Numbered from the stretch's first letter, positions 18,905 to 28,007 are shown. The stretch: DNA of 64,000 nt from Lachnoclostridium sp. (GCA_023665475.1 JAMPEB010000017.1:1-64000), one strand, 5' to 3'. A program made the numbers and translations. The notes: generated by a model from the sequence alone, not told the origin.

Positions 18905-20605
18905 ATGGTTGAGAATGTGGTCAATCCTGAAGCTAAGGCAGAAAATAAGACTGAGAGCAAGAATTTCATAGAGCAGATTATTGAGAAGGATTTGGCGGAA
19001 GGCGTATATGACACTGTTCATACCAGATTTCCTCCGGAACCTAACGGGTATCTGCATATCGGACACGCCAAGAGCATTCTGCTGAATTACGGACTGTCCA
19101 AAAAGTATAACGGCAGCTTTAATCTGCGCTTTGACGATACGAATCCTACCAAGGAAAAAGTGGAGTTTGTGGAGTCCATTGAGGCCGATGTAAAGTGGCT
19201 GGGGGCGGACTGGGAAGACAGATTGTTTTTTGCCTCCGATTATTTCGGACAGATGTATGAGGCAGCGGTGAAGTTAATTCAAAAAGGGAAAGCCTATGTG
19301 TCGGATTTAAGTGCGGAGCAGATTAGGGAATACCGCGGAAGCCTGACGGAACCGGGCAGGGATGACCCTGCAATTTCAAGGAGCGTTGAGGAAAACCTCA
19401 AAATGTTTGAAGATATGAAAGCGGGAAAATACGCGGATGGCGAGAAAGTGTTGCGTGCCCGTATCGACATGGCTTCTCCCAATATCAATATGCGTGACCC
19501 TGTGATTTACCGTGTGGCGCATATGTCCCACCACAATACGGGCGACGAGTGGTGCATTTATCCCATGTATGATTTTGCGCATCCCATCGAGGACGCCATT
19601 GAAGGAGTGACACATTCCATTTGTACTTTGGAATTTGAGGATCACAGACCTCTTTATAATTGGGTGGTGCAGGAATTGGAATATCCCCACCCGCCCAAGC
19701 AGATTGAATTTGCAAAGCTTTACCTGACCAATGTGGTGACGGGAAAGCGTTACATCAAAAAGCTGGTGGAAGAAGGCATAGTGGACGGTTGGGATGATCC
19801 TAGGCTTGTATCCATTGCGGCGCTTCGGCGCAGGGGATTTACACCGCAGTCCATCAAGCGTTTTGTGGAGTTGTGCGGTGTGTCCAAGAGCAATTCTTCT
19901 ACGGATTATGCCATGTTGGAGTATTGTATCCGCGAGGACCTTAAGGTGACAAGACCCCGTATGATGGCGGTGCTTGACCCTGTTAAGCTGATTATTGACA
20001 ATTATCCCGAAGGGCAGACAGAATATCTGGATGTGCCCAACAATCTGGAAAATGAGAGTCTGGGAAGCCGCAAGGTTCCTTTTAGCAGGGAACTGTATAT
20101 TGAGCGAGAAGATTTCATGGAGGAACCTCCCAAAAAGTATTTCCGGATGTATCCCGGTAATGAAGTGCGCCTGATGAACGCTTACTTTGTGACCTGTACG
20201 GGATGTGTGAAGGACGAAAGCGGCAGGGTGACGGAAATTCACTGTACTTATGACCCGGCGTCTTACGGAGGGAACAGTCCGGATGGCAGAAAGGTGAAGG
20301 GAACCATTCATTGGGTATCGGCAGCCGAAGCCATTCAGGCTGAAGTAAGGCTGTACGAGAATATTATTGATGAGGAAAAGGGCGTGTACAATGAGGACGG
20401 AAGCCTGAATTTAAACCCCAATTCGCTCACAGTGTTAAAGGAATGTCGGCTGGAGCCTGCACTTGCGGGAGCAAAGGCTTATGACAGTTTTCAATTTGTG
20501 CGTCAGGGATTTTTCTGTGTGGACTACAAAGACACAGATGAGGGCAAGCTTGTGTTTAACAGGATTGTATCTTTAAAGAGTTCTTATGTGCTGCCCAAAG
20601 CATAA
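18905..20605 (+). CDS. glnS: Glutamine--tRNA ligase
   Basis: About 566 residues of a class I synthetase. Signatures are [16 protein letters not shown] (HIGH motif), [11 protein letters not shown], the acceptor-stem region, and the C-terminal anticodon-binding barrel ([15 protein letters not shown]). The KMSKS-equivalent is [14 protein letters not shown] (about residues 330-345). It charges tRNAGln directly. Starts at 18893 and 18905 both have GGAGG; 18905 is chosen for spacing. The coexistence with gatCAB suggests that this organism does not depend on GatCAB for Gln-tRNA. Its stop codon is inside the multi-hairpin structure at 20593-20670. Confidence 0.95.
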   Translation: MVENVVNPEAKAENKTESKNFIEQIIEKDLAEGVYDTVHTRFPPEPNGYLHIGHAKSILLNYGLSKKYNGSFNLRFDDTNPTKEKVEFVESIEADVKWLGADWEDRLFFASDYFGQMYEAAVKLIQKGKAYVSDLSAEQIREYRGSLTEPGRDDPAISRSVEENLKMFEDMKAGKYADGEKVLRARIDMASPNINMRDPVIYRVAHMSHHNTGDEWCIYPMYDFAHPIEDAIEGVTHSICTLEFEDHRPLYNWVVQELEYPHPPKQIEFAKLYLTNVVTGKRYIKKLVEEGIVDGWDDPRLVSIAALRRRGFTPQSIKRFVELCGVSKSNSSTDYAMLEYCIREDLKVTRPRMMAVLDPVKLIIDNYPEGQTEYLDVPNNLENESLGSRKVPFSRELYIEREDFMEEPPKKYFRMYPGNEVRLMNAYFVTCTGCVKDESGRVTEIHCTYDPASYGGNSPDGRKVKGTIHWVSAAEAIQAEVRLYENIIDEEKGVYNEDGSLNLNPNSLTVLKECRLEPALAGAKAYDSFQFVRQGFFCVDYKDTDEGKLVFNRIVSLKSSYVLPKA

Positions 20606-20670
20606 AGACTATGCTTCGGCATAAAGACCATGCTTCAGCATAAAGACCATGCTTCGGCATAATTTTGGGC
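20593..20670 (+). repeat. Three tandem UUCG-type hairpins enclosed by an outer stem
   Basis: A 19-base unit (CATAAAGACCATGCTTCGG with small changes) is repeated three times after the glnS stop. Each unit holds TATGC-TTCG-GCATA or a close variant, a stable tetraloop hairpin. The whole is enclosed by GCCCAAA (20593-20599) and TTTGGGC (20664-20670). It may protect or end the glnS mRNA; there is no long T-run. Confidence 0.75.
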
Positions 20671-20726
20671 AGTGTGGAGGCGGGGAAAGAAACAAAGTGA
20701 TGTAGACAGGGAAAAGGAGACAAAAA

Positions 20727-21578
20727 ATGGCAGGATTGTTAGACGGGCTGGCAGGATTAGGATTGAATAATCTGGCCGGCACAGAGATTTATGAAAAAGA
20801 GGAGAAAGCGAATGTCGCGGATACGCAGGCGGCAAAGACCCCGGAAGCGATAGAGAAGGAGTTTCTTTATGAAAAAGTCATGCTTTGTCCGGTATGCAAT
20901 GAGAAATTTAATGTAAAAATCATGAAGACCGGAAAGGCAAAACTGATAGGAACGGATTTTGACCTTCGCCCCAGATATGAAGGGATTGATGTGGTAAAAT
21001 ATGACGCCATTCTCTGTCCCCATTGCGGATATGCTGCGTTGACCAGATATTTTGAGCACATCAGCGCCGGTCCGGCGAAACTGATTAAGGAAAATATCAG
21101 CAAGAATGTGCAACTGCACAAATACAATGACGAAATCTATACATATGAGGAAGCGAAGGAGCGGTACACGCTTTGTCTGGCAAATGCGGTGGTGAAGCGT
21201 GCCAGAAACAGTGAAAAGGCTTATGTCTGCTTAAAGAGCGCATGGCTTTTCAGAGGTTATGCGGAGTATCTGGAAGCAAAGGGAGAGGCACAAAGTCCTA
21301 AATATAAGGAATTAAAAGAGCAGGAGGAAGTGTACCTTCAGAATGCTTATGACGGATTTAAGGAGGCATGCGCTTCGGAACTGTTCCCTATGTGTGGCAT
21401 GGATGAGTCGACAGTGGATTATCTGATGGCAGAACTTGCCGCCCATTTGAAAAAGTATGATGAAGCGAATAAGCTGATCAGCGGGCTTCTTACTTCTAAC
21501 AATGCAAATCCCCGTATTAAAGATAAGGCAAGGGATTTGAAGACGCGTATTGTTGAGGAAAAGAAAAAACAGGGTTGA
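20727..21578 (+). CDS. DUF2225 family protein
   Basis: A 283-residue soluble protein. The first 50 residues are low-complexity; then come two zinc-ribbon knuckles, MLCPVCNEKFN and LCPHCGYAALTRYFEH, and a helical TPR-like C-terminal half (YVCLKSAWLFRGYAEYLEAKG; LAAHLKKYDEANKLISGLL). This is the DUF2225 layout; function is unknown in the family. AAAGGAG is 6 bases before the ATG. It follows glnS by about 120 bases, mostly hairpin. Confidence 0.85.
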   Translation: MAGLLDGLAGLGLNNLAGTEIYEKEEKANVADTQAAKTPEAIEKEFLYEKVMLCPVCNEKFNVKIMKTGKAKLIGTDFDLRPRYEGIDVVKYDAILCPHCGYAALTRYFEHISAGPAKLIKENISKNVQLHKYNDEIYTYEEAKERYTLCLANAVVKRARNSEKAYVCLKSAWLFRGYAEYLEAKGEAQSPKYKELKEQEEVYLQNAYDGFKEACASELFPMCGMDESTVDYLMAELAAHLKKYDEANKLISGLLTSNNANPRIKDKARDLKTRIVEEKKKQG

Positions 21579-21619
21579 AGATGGATTTTCGGGCAGAGTC
21601 GGAGGAATAGAATCGAAAG

Positions 21620-23038
21620 ATGTATGACATGACCATACAACTGCAGACGGACGGCGGAAAATGTCTGTACTTGCAGATTTATGAACATATCAGACAGGAA
21701 ATCAGGACGGGGAAGCTTCTTGCTGGCGAGAGGCTTCCCTCTACCCGTTCTTTAGCAGAATATTTACAGGTGGCGAGAAGTACGGTGGACTATGCTTATG
21801 ATCAACTGCTCAGTGAGGGGTATATCGAGGCGGTTCCCTATAGGGGATATTTTGTATGCCCTATTGAGGAACTGCTTCATCTGGAAGAAGAAAACAAGGT
21901 TATGGGAACGGGAAGCCCGATTCTGCCGGAAAAAGAAATATCCGAAAGAAAGTATGCCTATGATTTTTCTCCCCACGGAATCGATATGTCGGGATTTCCT
22001 TTCGGAGTCTGGAAAAAAATCACCAAAAATATTTTAAATGACGGAAACAGCGAACTTTTTGCGCTGGGTGAATCCTTGGGAGATTATGATTTGCGCTGTA
22101 CCATCGGCAGATATCTTCATTCCTCAAGGGGAGTGAACTGTACGCCGGAGCAGATTGTCATAGGCGCAGGAAACGATTACCTTCTGATGCTGTTTCAACA
22201 GATATTGGGACGGCATATGCACATTGCCATGGAAAGCCTGACTTATAAGAGAGCATACCGCATTTTTCATGCCTTGGGTTACGAGATTGTCACAGCGGAG
22301 TCGGATAAAAACGGAATGCAGATATCCGATTTGGAAAGCGAGAACGCTTGTGCCGTTTATGTGATGCCCTCCCACCAATTTCCCACGGGGTCCGTAATGC
22401 CTGTGGGAAGAAGAAACGAACTTTTACGATGGGCGGCAAAGGGGGAAGAACGCTATATTATTGAAGATGATTATGACAGTGAATTTCGTTACAGGGGAAA
22501 GCCCATTCCTTCCCTGCAGTCCTCGGATAAGCACGGAAAAGTGATTTATATCGGCACATTTTCCAAAGCGATTGCGCCTGCCATCCGTATCGGTTATATG
22601 GTGCTTCCGTTACCGTTGTTGGAGAGATACCACAGGGAATGCTCTTTTTATTCCTGTACGGTGTCCCGTATTGACCAACGGATTTTAAATGAGTTTATCA
22701 GAGACGGTTATTTTGAACGGCACCTGAACAAAATGCGCAAGCTTTACCGTGCAAAACATGATTTACTGTTAGAGTGCCTGAAAGAGTTGGAGGGAAGTTT
22801 TGTGATATCGGGAGAGGATGCGGGATTGCATCTTCTGTTGACGGCAAGGGATTTAAAATGGTCGGAGGATGCGCTGATTCAAAGAGCCGCCGGGGCGGAT
22901 GTAAAGGTTTACGGGCTTTCGGACAGTCTGGTAGGTTTCAGTCCTGCCAAGGCTACGGTGCTTCTTGGTTTTGGAGGTCTTTCGGAAAAGGATATCATAG
23001 AGGGAACAAAGCGGTTAACGGAGGTTTGGGCGGGATGA
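21620..23038 (+). CDS. MocR/PdxR-type transcription regulator (GntR plus aminotransferase domain)
   Basis: A 472-residue fusion: an N-terminal GntR winged helix (about 10-80, LYLQIYEHIRQEIRTGKL and LPSTRSLAEYLQVARSTVDYAYDQL) and a fold-type I aminotransferase-like domain. The PLP-binding Lys is in YIGTFSKAIAPAIRIGYMVLP, and DDYDSEFRY supplies the pyridine-contacting Asp. Such regulators usually sense PLP or an amino compound and control nearby or vitamin B6 genes; no pdx gene is in view. Start 21620 or 21629 (MTIQL) are both possible. It converges on the YtxH-like gene. Confidence 0.88.
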   Translation: MYDMTIQLQTDGGKCLYLQIYEHIRQEIRTGKLLAGERLPSTRSLAEYLQVARSTVDYAYDQLLSEGYIEAVPYRGYFVCPIEELLHLEEENKVMGTGSPILPEKEISERKYAYDFSPHGIDMSGFPFGVWKKITKNILNDGNSELFALGESLGDYDLRCTIGRYLHSSRGVNCTPEQIVIGAGNDYLLMLFQQILGRHMHIAMESLTYKRAYRIFHALGYEIVTAESDKNGMQISDLESENACAVYVMPSHQFPTGSVMPVGRRNELLRWAAKGEERYIIEDDYDSEFRYRGKPIPSLQSSDKHGKVIYIGTFSKAIAPAIRIGYMVLPLPLLERYHRECSFYSCTVSRIDQRILNEFIRDGYFERHLNKMRKLYRAKHDLLLECLKELEGSFVISGEDAGLHLLLTARDLKWSEDALIQRAAGADVKVYGLSDSLVGFSPAKATVLLGFGGLSEKDIIEGTKRLTEVWAG

Positions 23039-23046
23039 CTTGCCAC

Positions 23047-23099
23047 AAAGAAAAGACGAGAAATCCACATGCTGTTTACAGCAAAGGTGATTTCCCGTC
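23047..23099 (-). terminator. Terminator of the YtxH-like gene
   Basis: On the minus strand GACGGGAAATC (23089-23099) pairs with GATTTCTCGTC (23055-23065), one mismatch, and is followed by TTTTCTTTG. An inner GCTGTTTACAGC palindrome extends the stem. On the plus strand there is no T-run, so it serves mainly the minus-strand gene. Confidence 0.65.
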
Positions 23100-23132
23100 T
23101 GCCATCAGAACTCTTTTGCGAGAGACTTCGTG

Positions 23133-23603
23133 TCAGCCTTCCGTCGTATCGTCAAACAAGGGTTCAGTGCTTTCCTCTGTACGGGCGTTTGCGGAGACTG
23201 CTTCGTCATCCAAATCTCCCTCATCAAAAAAGTTTTCCACGGTCTCTTCCGTTTTGTTGTGCACGGTTTGGACAGCGGCTACCGCTTTTTCTGCAAGAGG
23301 AGTGAAAGTCTCCTTGACATTGGAAGCAACCTCAGAAACTTTTCCGGCAACCTCAGAAAGCTTTTCAGAAAAATTGGTGGTGGCACTTTCTGTATGCAGC
23401 GCTGCCTCGGGATTCAACGGAACATAATTGCGGGAAACATCGGAAGACTCCCCTGCGTCCTCGCTGAAAAAGTTGTCGTAATCATCGTCATCCTCGTCAA
23501 AGGAAGCCTCATTTTCCTTCTTCTGCCTGTAATAGTACACGGCAGCCGCAACAGTGCCTACTGCTGCAGTAAAGAGCAGGAACTTGCCAAATTTGTTTGC
23601 CAT
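23133..23603 (-). CDS. YtxH-like membrane-anchored acidic protein
   Basis: About 156 residues. An N-terminal membrane helix (MANKFGKFLLFTAAVGTVAAAVYYYRQKK) is followed by a very acidic spacer (DEDDDDYDNFF) and an amphipathic helix (KLSEVAGKVSEVASNVKETFTPLAEKAVAAVQ) like those of YtxH/late-embryogenesis-type stress proteins, then an acidic tail. The start is set by AAAGGAG upstream of ATG 23603. Likely a cell-envelope stress protein; the exact role is unknown. Confidence 0.7.
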   Translation of the reverse strand: MANKFGKFLLFTAAVGTVAAAVYYYRQKKENEASFDEDDDDYDNFFSEDAGESSDVSRNYVPLNPEAALHTESATTNFSEKLSEVAGKVSEVASNVKETFTPLAEKAVAAVQTVHNKTEETVENFFDEGDLDDEAVSANARTEESTEPLFDDTTEG

Positions 23604-23711
23604 GGGGTTACTCCTTTCGTTCATACCTACTTAAGTATTTTGGTATAATTTGTTATATAAGTATATTAATACTATTTTATGGAAATGAAAAGAGAAATAT
23701 ACATAATTTTT

Positions 23712-23740
23712 TTGAAAAATCTTGCAATATGTGTTACACT
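23712..23740 (+). promoter_or_regulatory. Promoter of the TetR-family gene
   Basis: TTGAAA (23712-23717), 17 bases, TACACT (23735-23740) with an upstream TGTG. The leader to ATG 23806 is about 60 bases. Confidence 0.6.
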
Positions 23741-23805
23741 TAAAGTCACGGCATGATTGGTCGGAGAGCGGATGCGGTTATACATGCGAAAGATGGGAGC
23801 AGAGA

Positions 23806-24408
23806 ATGAACGGTAAGTTTTTTGATCTGAAAAAAGAAAAACAGGACAGAATGATCAATGCAGCGCTGAAAGTGTTTGCAAAAAACGGCTACCGTCATGC
23901 CAGCACGGATGATATGGTGCGGGAAGCTGCCATCAGCAAGGGGCTTTTGTTTCATTATTTCGGAAGTAAGCTGGGGCTGTATACTTTTGTATATGATTAC
24001 AGTGTGAGATATATGACTTTGGAATTAGGCACTGTGGTTGACCCGAAGGAAACGGATCTGTTTGAGCTGATGAAGCAGACGGCAGACGCTAAATTGCATG
24101 CCATGCGCGGATATCCTTATATGCAGCAGTTTTTAAACCGCAGTATGCAGGAGGATGTGAACGAAGCGCTGTTGGCAATCGCCGAAAAGCGGAATATGTT
24201 AAATGAAACTTATGATAATATTTATAAACAGGCGGATTCCGCTAAATTGCCCAAAGGGGCGGATATGGGAATGCTTCGGAAGATGTTGGAGTTGACTGCG
24301 GACGGATTGATGACGGAGAGATTCTATGACGCTTCTTTTCAGCCGGAAATGCTGTATGAGGAAATTGTATCTTATCTGGATATGATGAAAAAGATTATGG
24401 AGAGATGA
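23806..24408 (+). CDS. TetR/AcrR family transcription regulator
   Basis: A 200-residue protein with a canonical TetR N-terminal helix-turn-helix (AALKVFAKNGYRHASTDDMVREAAISKGLLFHYFGSK) and an all-helical ligand domain. Length is typical. The C-terminal half contains LMKQTADAKLHAMRGYPYMQQFLNRSM, not diagnostic of a ligand. The start follows GGGAGCAGAGA. The membrane protein 50 bases downstream could be its target. No operator could be recognised with confidence. Confidence 0.85.
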   Translation: MNGKFFDLKKEKQDRMINAALKVFAKNGYRHASTDDMVREAAISKGLLFHYFGSKLGLYTFVYDYSVRYMTLELGTVVDPKETDLFELMKQTADAKLHAMRGYPYMQQFLNRSMQEDVNEALLAIAEKRNMLNETYDNIYKQADSAKLPKGADMGMLRKMLELTADGLMTERFYDASFQPEMLYEEIVSYLDMMKKIMER

Positions 24409-24459
24409 TATGATTTTTGTGGCAAAGGGAGTCGATTCTAAATGCAAAAAGGAGATTGT

Positions 24460-26343
24460 GTGAAAAAGCTTTTTCAAATAAAATTGCCCATTGGGTTGAT
24501 TTTGGGAATTAAAGTAGTTATTTGCACTCTGGCCGTACAGGATTCCGCTCTGGTCAAACTGGCAAGGGATAATGATGATAATATTTCCATTATCAAAAGA
24601 TTTTTTGATATGTTTCAATATATCAACGGCTGGGGGATGGAGGCGGTTTTTTTCTTTGCGGGAATTGCAGCGGTTTTCTATATCGTGCACAGTCATCCCC
24701 TACAGCGTAACCGGCTATTATCTGTTTTGTGTGCTTTAGCAGGAATTTGTACGGTTGTAGGAAGGAGTTATGAGGAAATAGGAACTTGGGATTACATTTT
24801 TGCCGGGGGGGCACAGATAGGCCGGGCGCTCTTTGTGGCGATGGGTTACTGCCTGCTTTATAAAAATGTGACCATATTATCAATATATTGTTTGAAAAAA
24901 ATCAATTTTCAGCGCGCGGAATGTAAAAATCGTGTGGAAGACTTTTTATTTCAAAAACACCCTTTTTGGGGTCCGGCAGCAGTGATTGCGGTATGCAGCA
25001 TACCGTTTGTGATCGTATTCTGGCCGGGTACTTTGCAATGGGATGCCCATGCGCAGATTTGGGCATATTTCGGAAAAACAAATTGGGATAACAGATATCC
25101 GATATTTGTTACATGGCTTTCGGGGCAATGTATTGAGCTAGGGAGATGCCTTGCGGGTTCGGACAGTCTGGGACTCTTTTTTTATACCTTTCCTCAGTAT
25201 GTGATTCAATGGGGGGTTTTTGCTTATGGCATGTGTTTGCTGCATAAATTAAAAACGCCGATTATCTGGCGCTGGTTGAGTCTTTTGTATCTGGCGTTGT
25301 TTCCGGAATGGAGAATCTGGGGTTATACAATGGCGAAGGATACCTATTACTATTTGTTTACCCTGTTGTGGGTATTGGTAATGATTGATGTTTATGTATC
25401 AGAATTTCGGAAACCTCTGTGGTGGCAGTGGATTTTGTTGTGCATCAGCCCGCTTATGTGCTGCCTTGTGCGCCCTAATGGCATGGGATTGGTGCTGCTC
25501 ACTGTTTTGGGCGGAATTTTATTTCATTGGAAACAATGGAAAATTTATGTGATATGCCTGTTATTTTCCGTGCTTCCGACCCTTGCCATAAATTGGATGG
25601 GGGAAAACTATTGGGAAATAGGGAAAGTGCCGACAAGAGAATCTTTATCCATTCCGTTGCAGCAGACTGCAAGATATCTGCAATATCATTATGATGAACT
25701 GACGCAAGAGGAGATGGAAGTTTTAAGAGCAGTATTTTCGGTTGACATAAACCGGATACCGTATGCGTCGGAAAGTTCCGACGGCGTGAAAGCAAGCTTT
25801 CGGGAGGATGCGTCAGAGGAAGAAATCAAGGCATATTTACAAGTATGGCTGGGACAATTTTTTAAGCATCCCAAAACCTATATACAGGCATTGCTGAATC
25901 ATACTTATGGGTATTTTTATCCTAACCGGGCATGGATGGACGGATATTACGGAACTTATTATCTGGGAAATTCAAGTCATTGGTCGGACGGTATTATAGA
26001 CCTGAAGTTTGCGGTAGGACATGAGGGATTCAGGGATTTTTACCGAAGTGCGGAGGATTTCGTAACGGGGATGCCTTTGATAGGCATGTTATATAGCTGT
26101 GGACTGCAAAACTATATTCTGATCGGCTGTTGTGCATTGTTATGGCATAATGGGAGAAGAAGAGAATTAGCATTATTGATGCCATCCGTTGCTACCGTTT
26201 TGATGTGTTTGCTGTCTCCCGTTAATGCATATGTGAGGTATATGATGCCGGTAATGGTGCTGCTTCCCTTTAATGTTGCATGGTGTCATTATGCGGTTGT
26301 TTCGGACAAATTTCTTGACAGGAATAGAGCCGGTGGGATATAA
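24460..26343 (+). CDS. Large polytopic membrane protein, DUF6020-like (GT-C type)
   Basis: About 627 residues with twelve or more membrane segments. The first large outer loop holds FWPGTLQWDAHAQIW and NRYPIFVTWLSGQ, with GYTMAKDTYYYLF further on; these match the DUF6020 family I recall, which looks like GT-C glycosyltransferases using lipid-phosphate sugars. A C-terminal outer domain includes HPKTYIQALLNHTYGYFYP. GTG 24460 is chosen because AAAAGGAG lies 5-6 bases upstream; ATG 24442 overlaps that site. Probably a cell-surface glycan enzyme; no partner genes are nearby. It ends 25 bases before tRNA-Pro. Confidence 0.65.
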   Translation: MKKLFQIKLPIGLILGIKVVICTLAVQDSALVKLARDNDDNISIIKRFFDMFQYINGWGMEAVFFFAGIAAVFYIVHSHPLQRNRLLSVLCALAGICTVVGRSYEEIGTWDYIFAGGAQIGRALFVAMGYCLLYKNVTILSIYCLKKINFQRAECKNRVEDFLFQKHPFWGPAAVIAVCSIPFVIVFWPGTLQWDAHAQIWAYFGKTNWDNRYPIFVTWLSGQCIELGRCLAGSDSLGLFFYTFPQYVIQWGVFAYGMCLLHKLKTPIIWRWLSLLYLALFPEWRIWGYTMAKDTYYYLFTLLWVLVMIDVYVSEFRKPLWWQWILLCISPLMCCLVRPNGMGLVLLTVLGGILFHWKQWKIYVICLLFSVLPTLAINWMGENYWEIGKVPTRESLSIPLQQTARYLQYHYDELTQEEMEVLRAVFSVDINRIPYASESSDGVKASFREDASEEEIKAYLQVWLGQFFKHPKTYIQALLNHTYGYFYPNRAWMDGYYGTYYLGNSSHWSDGIIDLKFAVGHEGFRDFYRSAEDFVTGMPLIGMLYSCGLQNYILIGCCALLWHNGRRRELALLMPSVATVLMCLLSPVNAYVRYMMPVMVLLPFNVAWCHYAVVSDKFLDRNRAGGI

Positions 26344-26368
26344 TATTTGAGCATTGATGCGATGCAGA

Positions 26369-26443
26369 CGGGGTGTGGCTCAGCTTGGCTAGAGCGCCTG
26401 GTTTGGGACCAGGAGGCCGCAGGTTCGAATCCTGTCACCCCGA
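26369..26443 (+). tRNA. tRNA-Pro (anticodon UGG)
   Basis: A full cloverleaf: acceptor CGGGGTG with CACCCCG, D arm GCTC/GAGC, anticodon stem CCTGG/CCAGG with loop TTTGGGA (anticodon TGG), T arm GCAGG-TTCGAAT-CCTGT and discriminator A. CCA is not encoded. The integrase and prophage begin directly downstream, so its 3' end is the likely attachment site. Confidence 0.95.
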
Positions 26444-26452
26444 TTATAAAAG

Positions 26453-26506
26453 AAAAGCCGTAAACTCGGGATTTTCCAGTGAAAATCAAGGGTATGCGGC
26501 TTTTTT
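26453..26506 (+). terminator. Terminator after tRNA-Pro
   Basis: AAAAGCCG (26453-26460) pairs with CGGCTTTT (from 26497) around a nested GATTTTC-cagt-GAAAATC stem and is followed by six T. It ends the tRNA transcript just inside the prophage side of the attachment region. Confidence 0.75.
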
Positions 26507-26598
26507 GCCTCTGTTTTTATTAATGATATAAATGCCAAATAAGGGGAAATAATAACATTTTTTGTCCCGAATTTTGTCCCGGATTTCAGAAACAATTT

Positions 26599-27594
26599 TT
26601 AAGAAAAAAGGGCGTTCCGCAGCTTTTCGGCAGCCTCTCTTTTGGCGTTTTCTTCTTTATCCATCATGGAGTGGCGGTATACGGATTTCATGACATGGTC
26701 GGTTCTCCATCCGCCCATCTTCAAAAGGTCTGCTTCGGGAACGCCGAGGGCTGACATCTGGCTGGCAAAGTAATGCCGGAGCTTGTGCAGGGGAAATCGT
26801 GGAATGCCCAGCCTGTCTTCCGCTTTTTCCAGATATTTTGTGATTCTGCCGGGATGTCCCTTGTATACATATCCCTGTGACCGTATTTTTTCCGCTAATT
26901 CGGATGGGATGATGATGCTTCGGGTGCTTTCCACGGTTTTTGTGGTTTTAAGGACCCATTCTCTTTGATCATTCTGCACTATAGCCTTGGTGATATGTAC
27001 AATGTCCCCCTCGATGTCATCCGGAGTCAGGGCGCATATCTCTGACCGGCGCATCCCGTAGCAGGCAAGAGTGATGGGAACTTCATAAGCAGACCCCTTA
27101 ATCTCTTCCAAGATTCTTCTGACATCCTCCTGCGACGGTGTATAGGGCTCATTTTTGATTTTTTGGGGCAGTGTGGTACTGATTTTAAGGTGGGGGCAGA
27201 AAGTTCCTAAAACAGCCGTCAGGAAGCCGTGATAGTTGCGTACGGTCTTTGGTGACCTGTCTATGGAGAGTTCATTCACCAGACGGTTTATGTCTATCTG
27301 TGTAATGTCGGATACAGGTAGCTGCAGGAACCAATCGGGGAACCGGTACGCTGTCTCGGCATATTCTTTGACAGTTCGGGGAGACAGCACATTTCGTTTC
27401 ATGTCAACATAGCTTCCGGCAGCGGTCAGGAATGTCATCCGGGTATGGGAGGACTTTATTTTGTCCAGTTCATTTGCCATTGCCTGCATAGCTTCTTTCT
27501 GGGTGGGCTTGTAGTCGAAGGTCACGGTGTACATCTGTCCTTTGTACATCTTCCTTATCCGGTAGGCGCCGGATGGTCTTTTCTCAATTTTCAT
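26599..27594 (-). CDS. int: Prophage tyrosine recombinase (integrase)
   Basis: A 331-residue integrase. It has an N-terminal arm-binding part (MKIEKRPSGAYRIRKMYKGQ), a SAM-like core-binding domain (about 70-150) and a catalytic domain with CYGMRRSEI (first Arg), LHKLRHYFAS (His-x-x-Arg), GGWRTDHVMKSVYRHS (last His/Trp position and nucleophile Tyr). It catalyses integration at the tRNA-Pro 3' end and excision with an unseen partner. The start is set by GAGGAGG 7 bases before ATG 27594; the frame is open further upstream without a ribosome site. It is transcribed toward the tRNA. Confidence 0.93.
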   Translation of the reverse strand: MKIEKRPSGAYRIRKMYKGQMYTVTFDYKPTQKEAMQAMANELDKIKSSHTRMTFLTAAGSYVDMKRNVLSPRTVKEYAETAYRFPDWFLQLPVSDITQIDINRLVNELSIDRSPKTVRNYHGFLTAVLGTFCPHLKISTTLPQKIKNEPYTPSQEDVRRILEEIKGSAYEVPITLACYGMRRSEICALTPDDIEGDIVHITKAIVQNDQREWVLKTTKTVESTRSIIIPSELAEKIRSQGYVYKGHPGRITKYLEKAEDRLGIPRFPLHKLRHYFASQMSALGVPEADLLKMGGWRTDHVMKSVYRHSMMDKEENAKREAAEKLRNALFS

Positions 27595-27681
27595 GGCATA
27601 TCCTCCTCGTTTTAAGGTATAAAAATAACAGCCAGCGAAAAAACGCTTGCGGGCTGCCCACGGAAGTGATATACTATACAT

Positions 27682-27755
27682 GTATGTTATGTAAGATATC
27701 TCTTTGTGGGTATCTATCTAAAACCGTTCGGTGTTCTCCCACCGGGCGGTTTTTT
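27682..27755 (+). ncRNA. Candidate small RNA upstream of the integrase
   Basis: A promoter TTGCGG (27647-27652), 17 bases, TATACT (27670-27675) would start an RNA near 27682. A hairpin AAACCGTTCGGTG (27721-27733) with CACCGGGCGGTTT (27740-27752) and a T-run ends it near 27755. The roughly 74-base product has no good reading frame. It is transcribed divergently from int. Existence is predicted from signals only. Confidence 0.45.
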
Positions 27756-27797
27756 GTTGGGATATTTTCAGATGGTGTCAATTTGTCATCGTTTCAT

Positions 27798-27817
27798 TTG
27801 TTGCACCGGTGCAACAA
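27798..27817. repeat. Perfect palindrome TTGCACCGGTGCAA, copy 1 (20 bp)
   Basis: TTGTTGCACCGGTGCAACAA is a perfect 20-bp palindrome just upstream of the toxin promoter. Its inner 16 bp (GTTGCACCGGTGCAAC) recur at 38039-38054 and 49772-49787. Its location 4 bases before the -35 box suggests a regulator-binding site. Confidence 0.85.
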
Positions 27818-27821
27818 TTTC

Positions 27822-27850
27822 TTGATAGCCTCAGGCGGCTGTGATATAAT
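27822..27850 (+). promoter_or_regulatory. Promoter of the par-like toxin mRNA
   Basis: TTGATA (27822-27827), 17 bases, TATAAT (27845-27850). The transcript would start near 27857, pass an AAGGGAGGG ribosome site at 27881-27889 and end at the shared terminator at 28031-28063. Confidence 0.75.
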
Positions 27851-27896
27851 GCTTGTGTTGCCACTCCCATACAGGCACGGAAGGGAGGGTTGACAT

Positions 27897-28007
27897 ATAG
27901 AGATTCTCATAGCATTTATAGTTTCTGTCATGGCAGATATTGTTTGCCACTATATCTGCAAATGGCTGGACAGAAACGGAAAAGACGGCAATCAGCCTAA
28001 GGACTAA
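27897..28007 (+). CDS. Fst/par-like type I toxin peptide, non-AUG start suspected
   Basis: The frame reads (I)EILIAFIVSVMADIVCHYICKWLDRNGKDGNQPKD: one membrane helix, a KWLDR boundary and a polar tail, closely like Fst/Ldr-type membrane toxins. A TGA at 27891 bars any upstream ATG. AAGGGAGGG lies 7 bases before ATA 27897; ATT 27903 is the next option; the first ATG, at 27930, would lose most of the helix (25 residues). The gene sits between two direct repeats and opposite a strong antisense promoter, as in the pAD1 par locus. The helix and layout are seen; toxicity is inferred. Confidence 0.6.
   Translation: MEILIAFIVSVMADIVCHYICKWLDRNGKDGNQPKD

Noticed and set aside
26289-26595. Open frames antisense to tRNA-Pro reading GVTGFEPAASWSQTRRS and RGDRIRTCGLLVPNQAL
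   Set aside because: These are well-known false proteins created by reading the complement of tRNA genes; they have no ribosome site and the tRNA explains the sequence.
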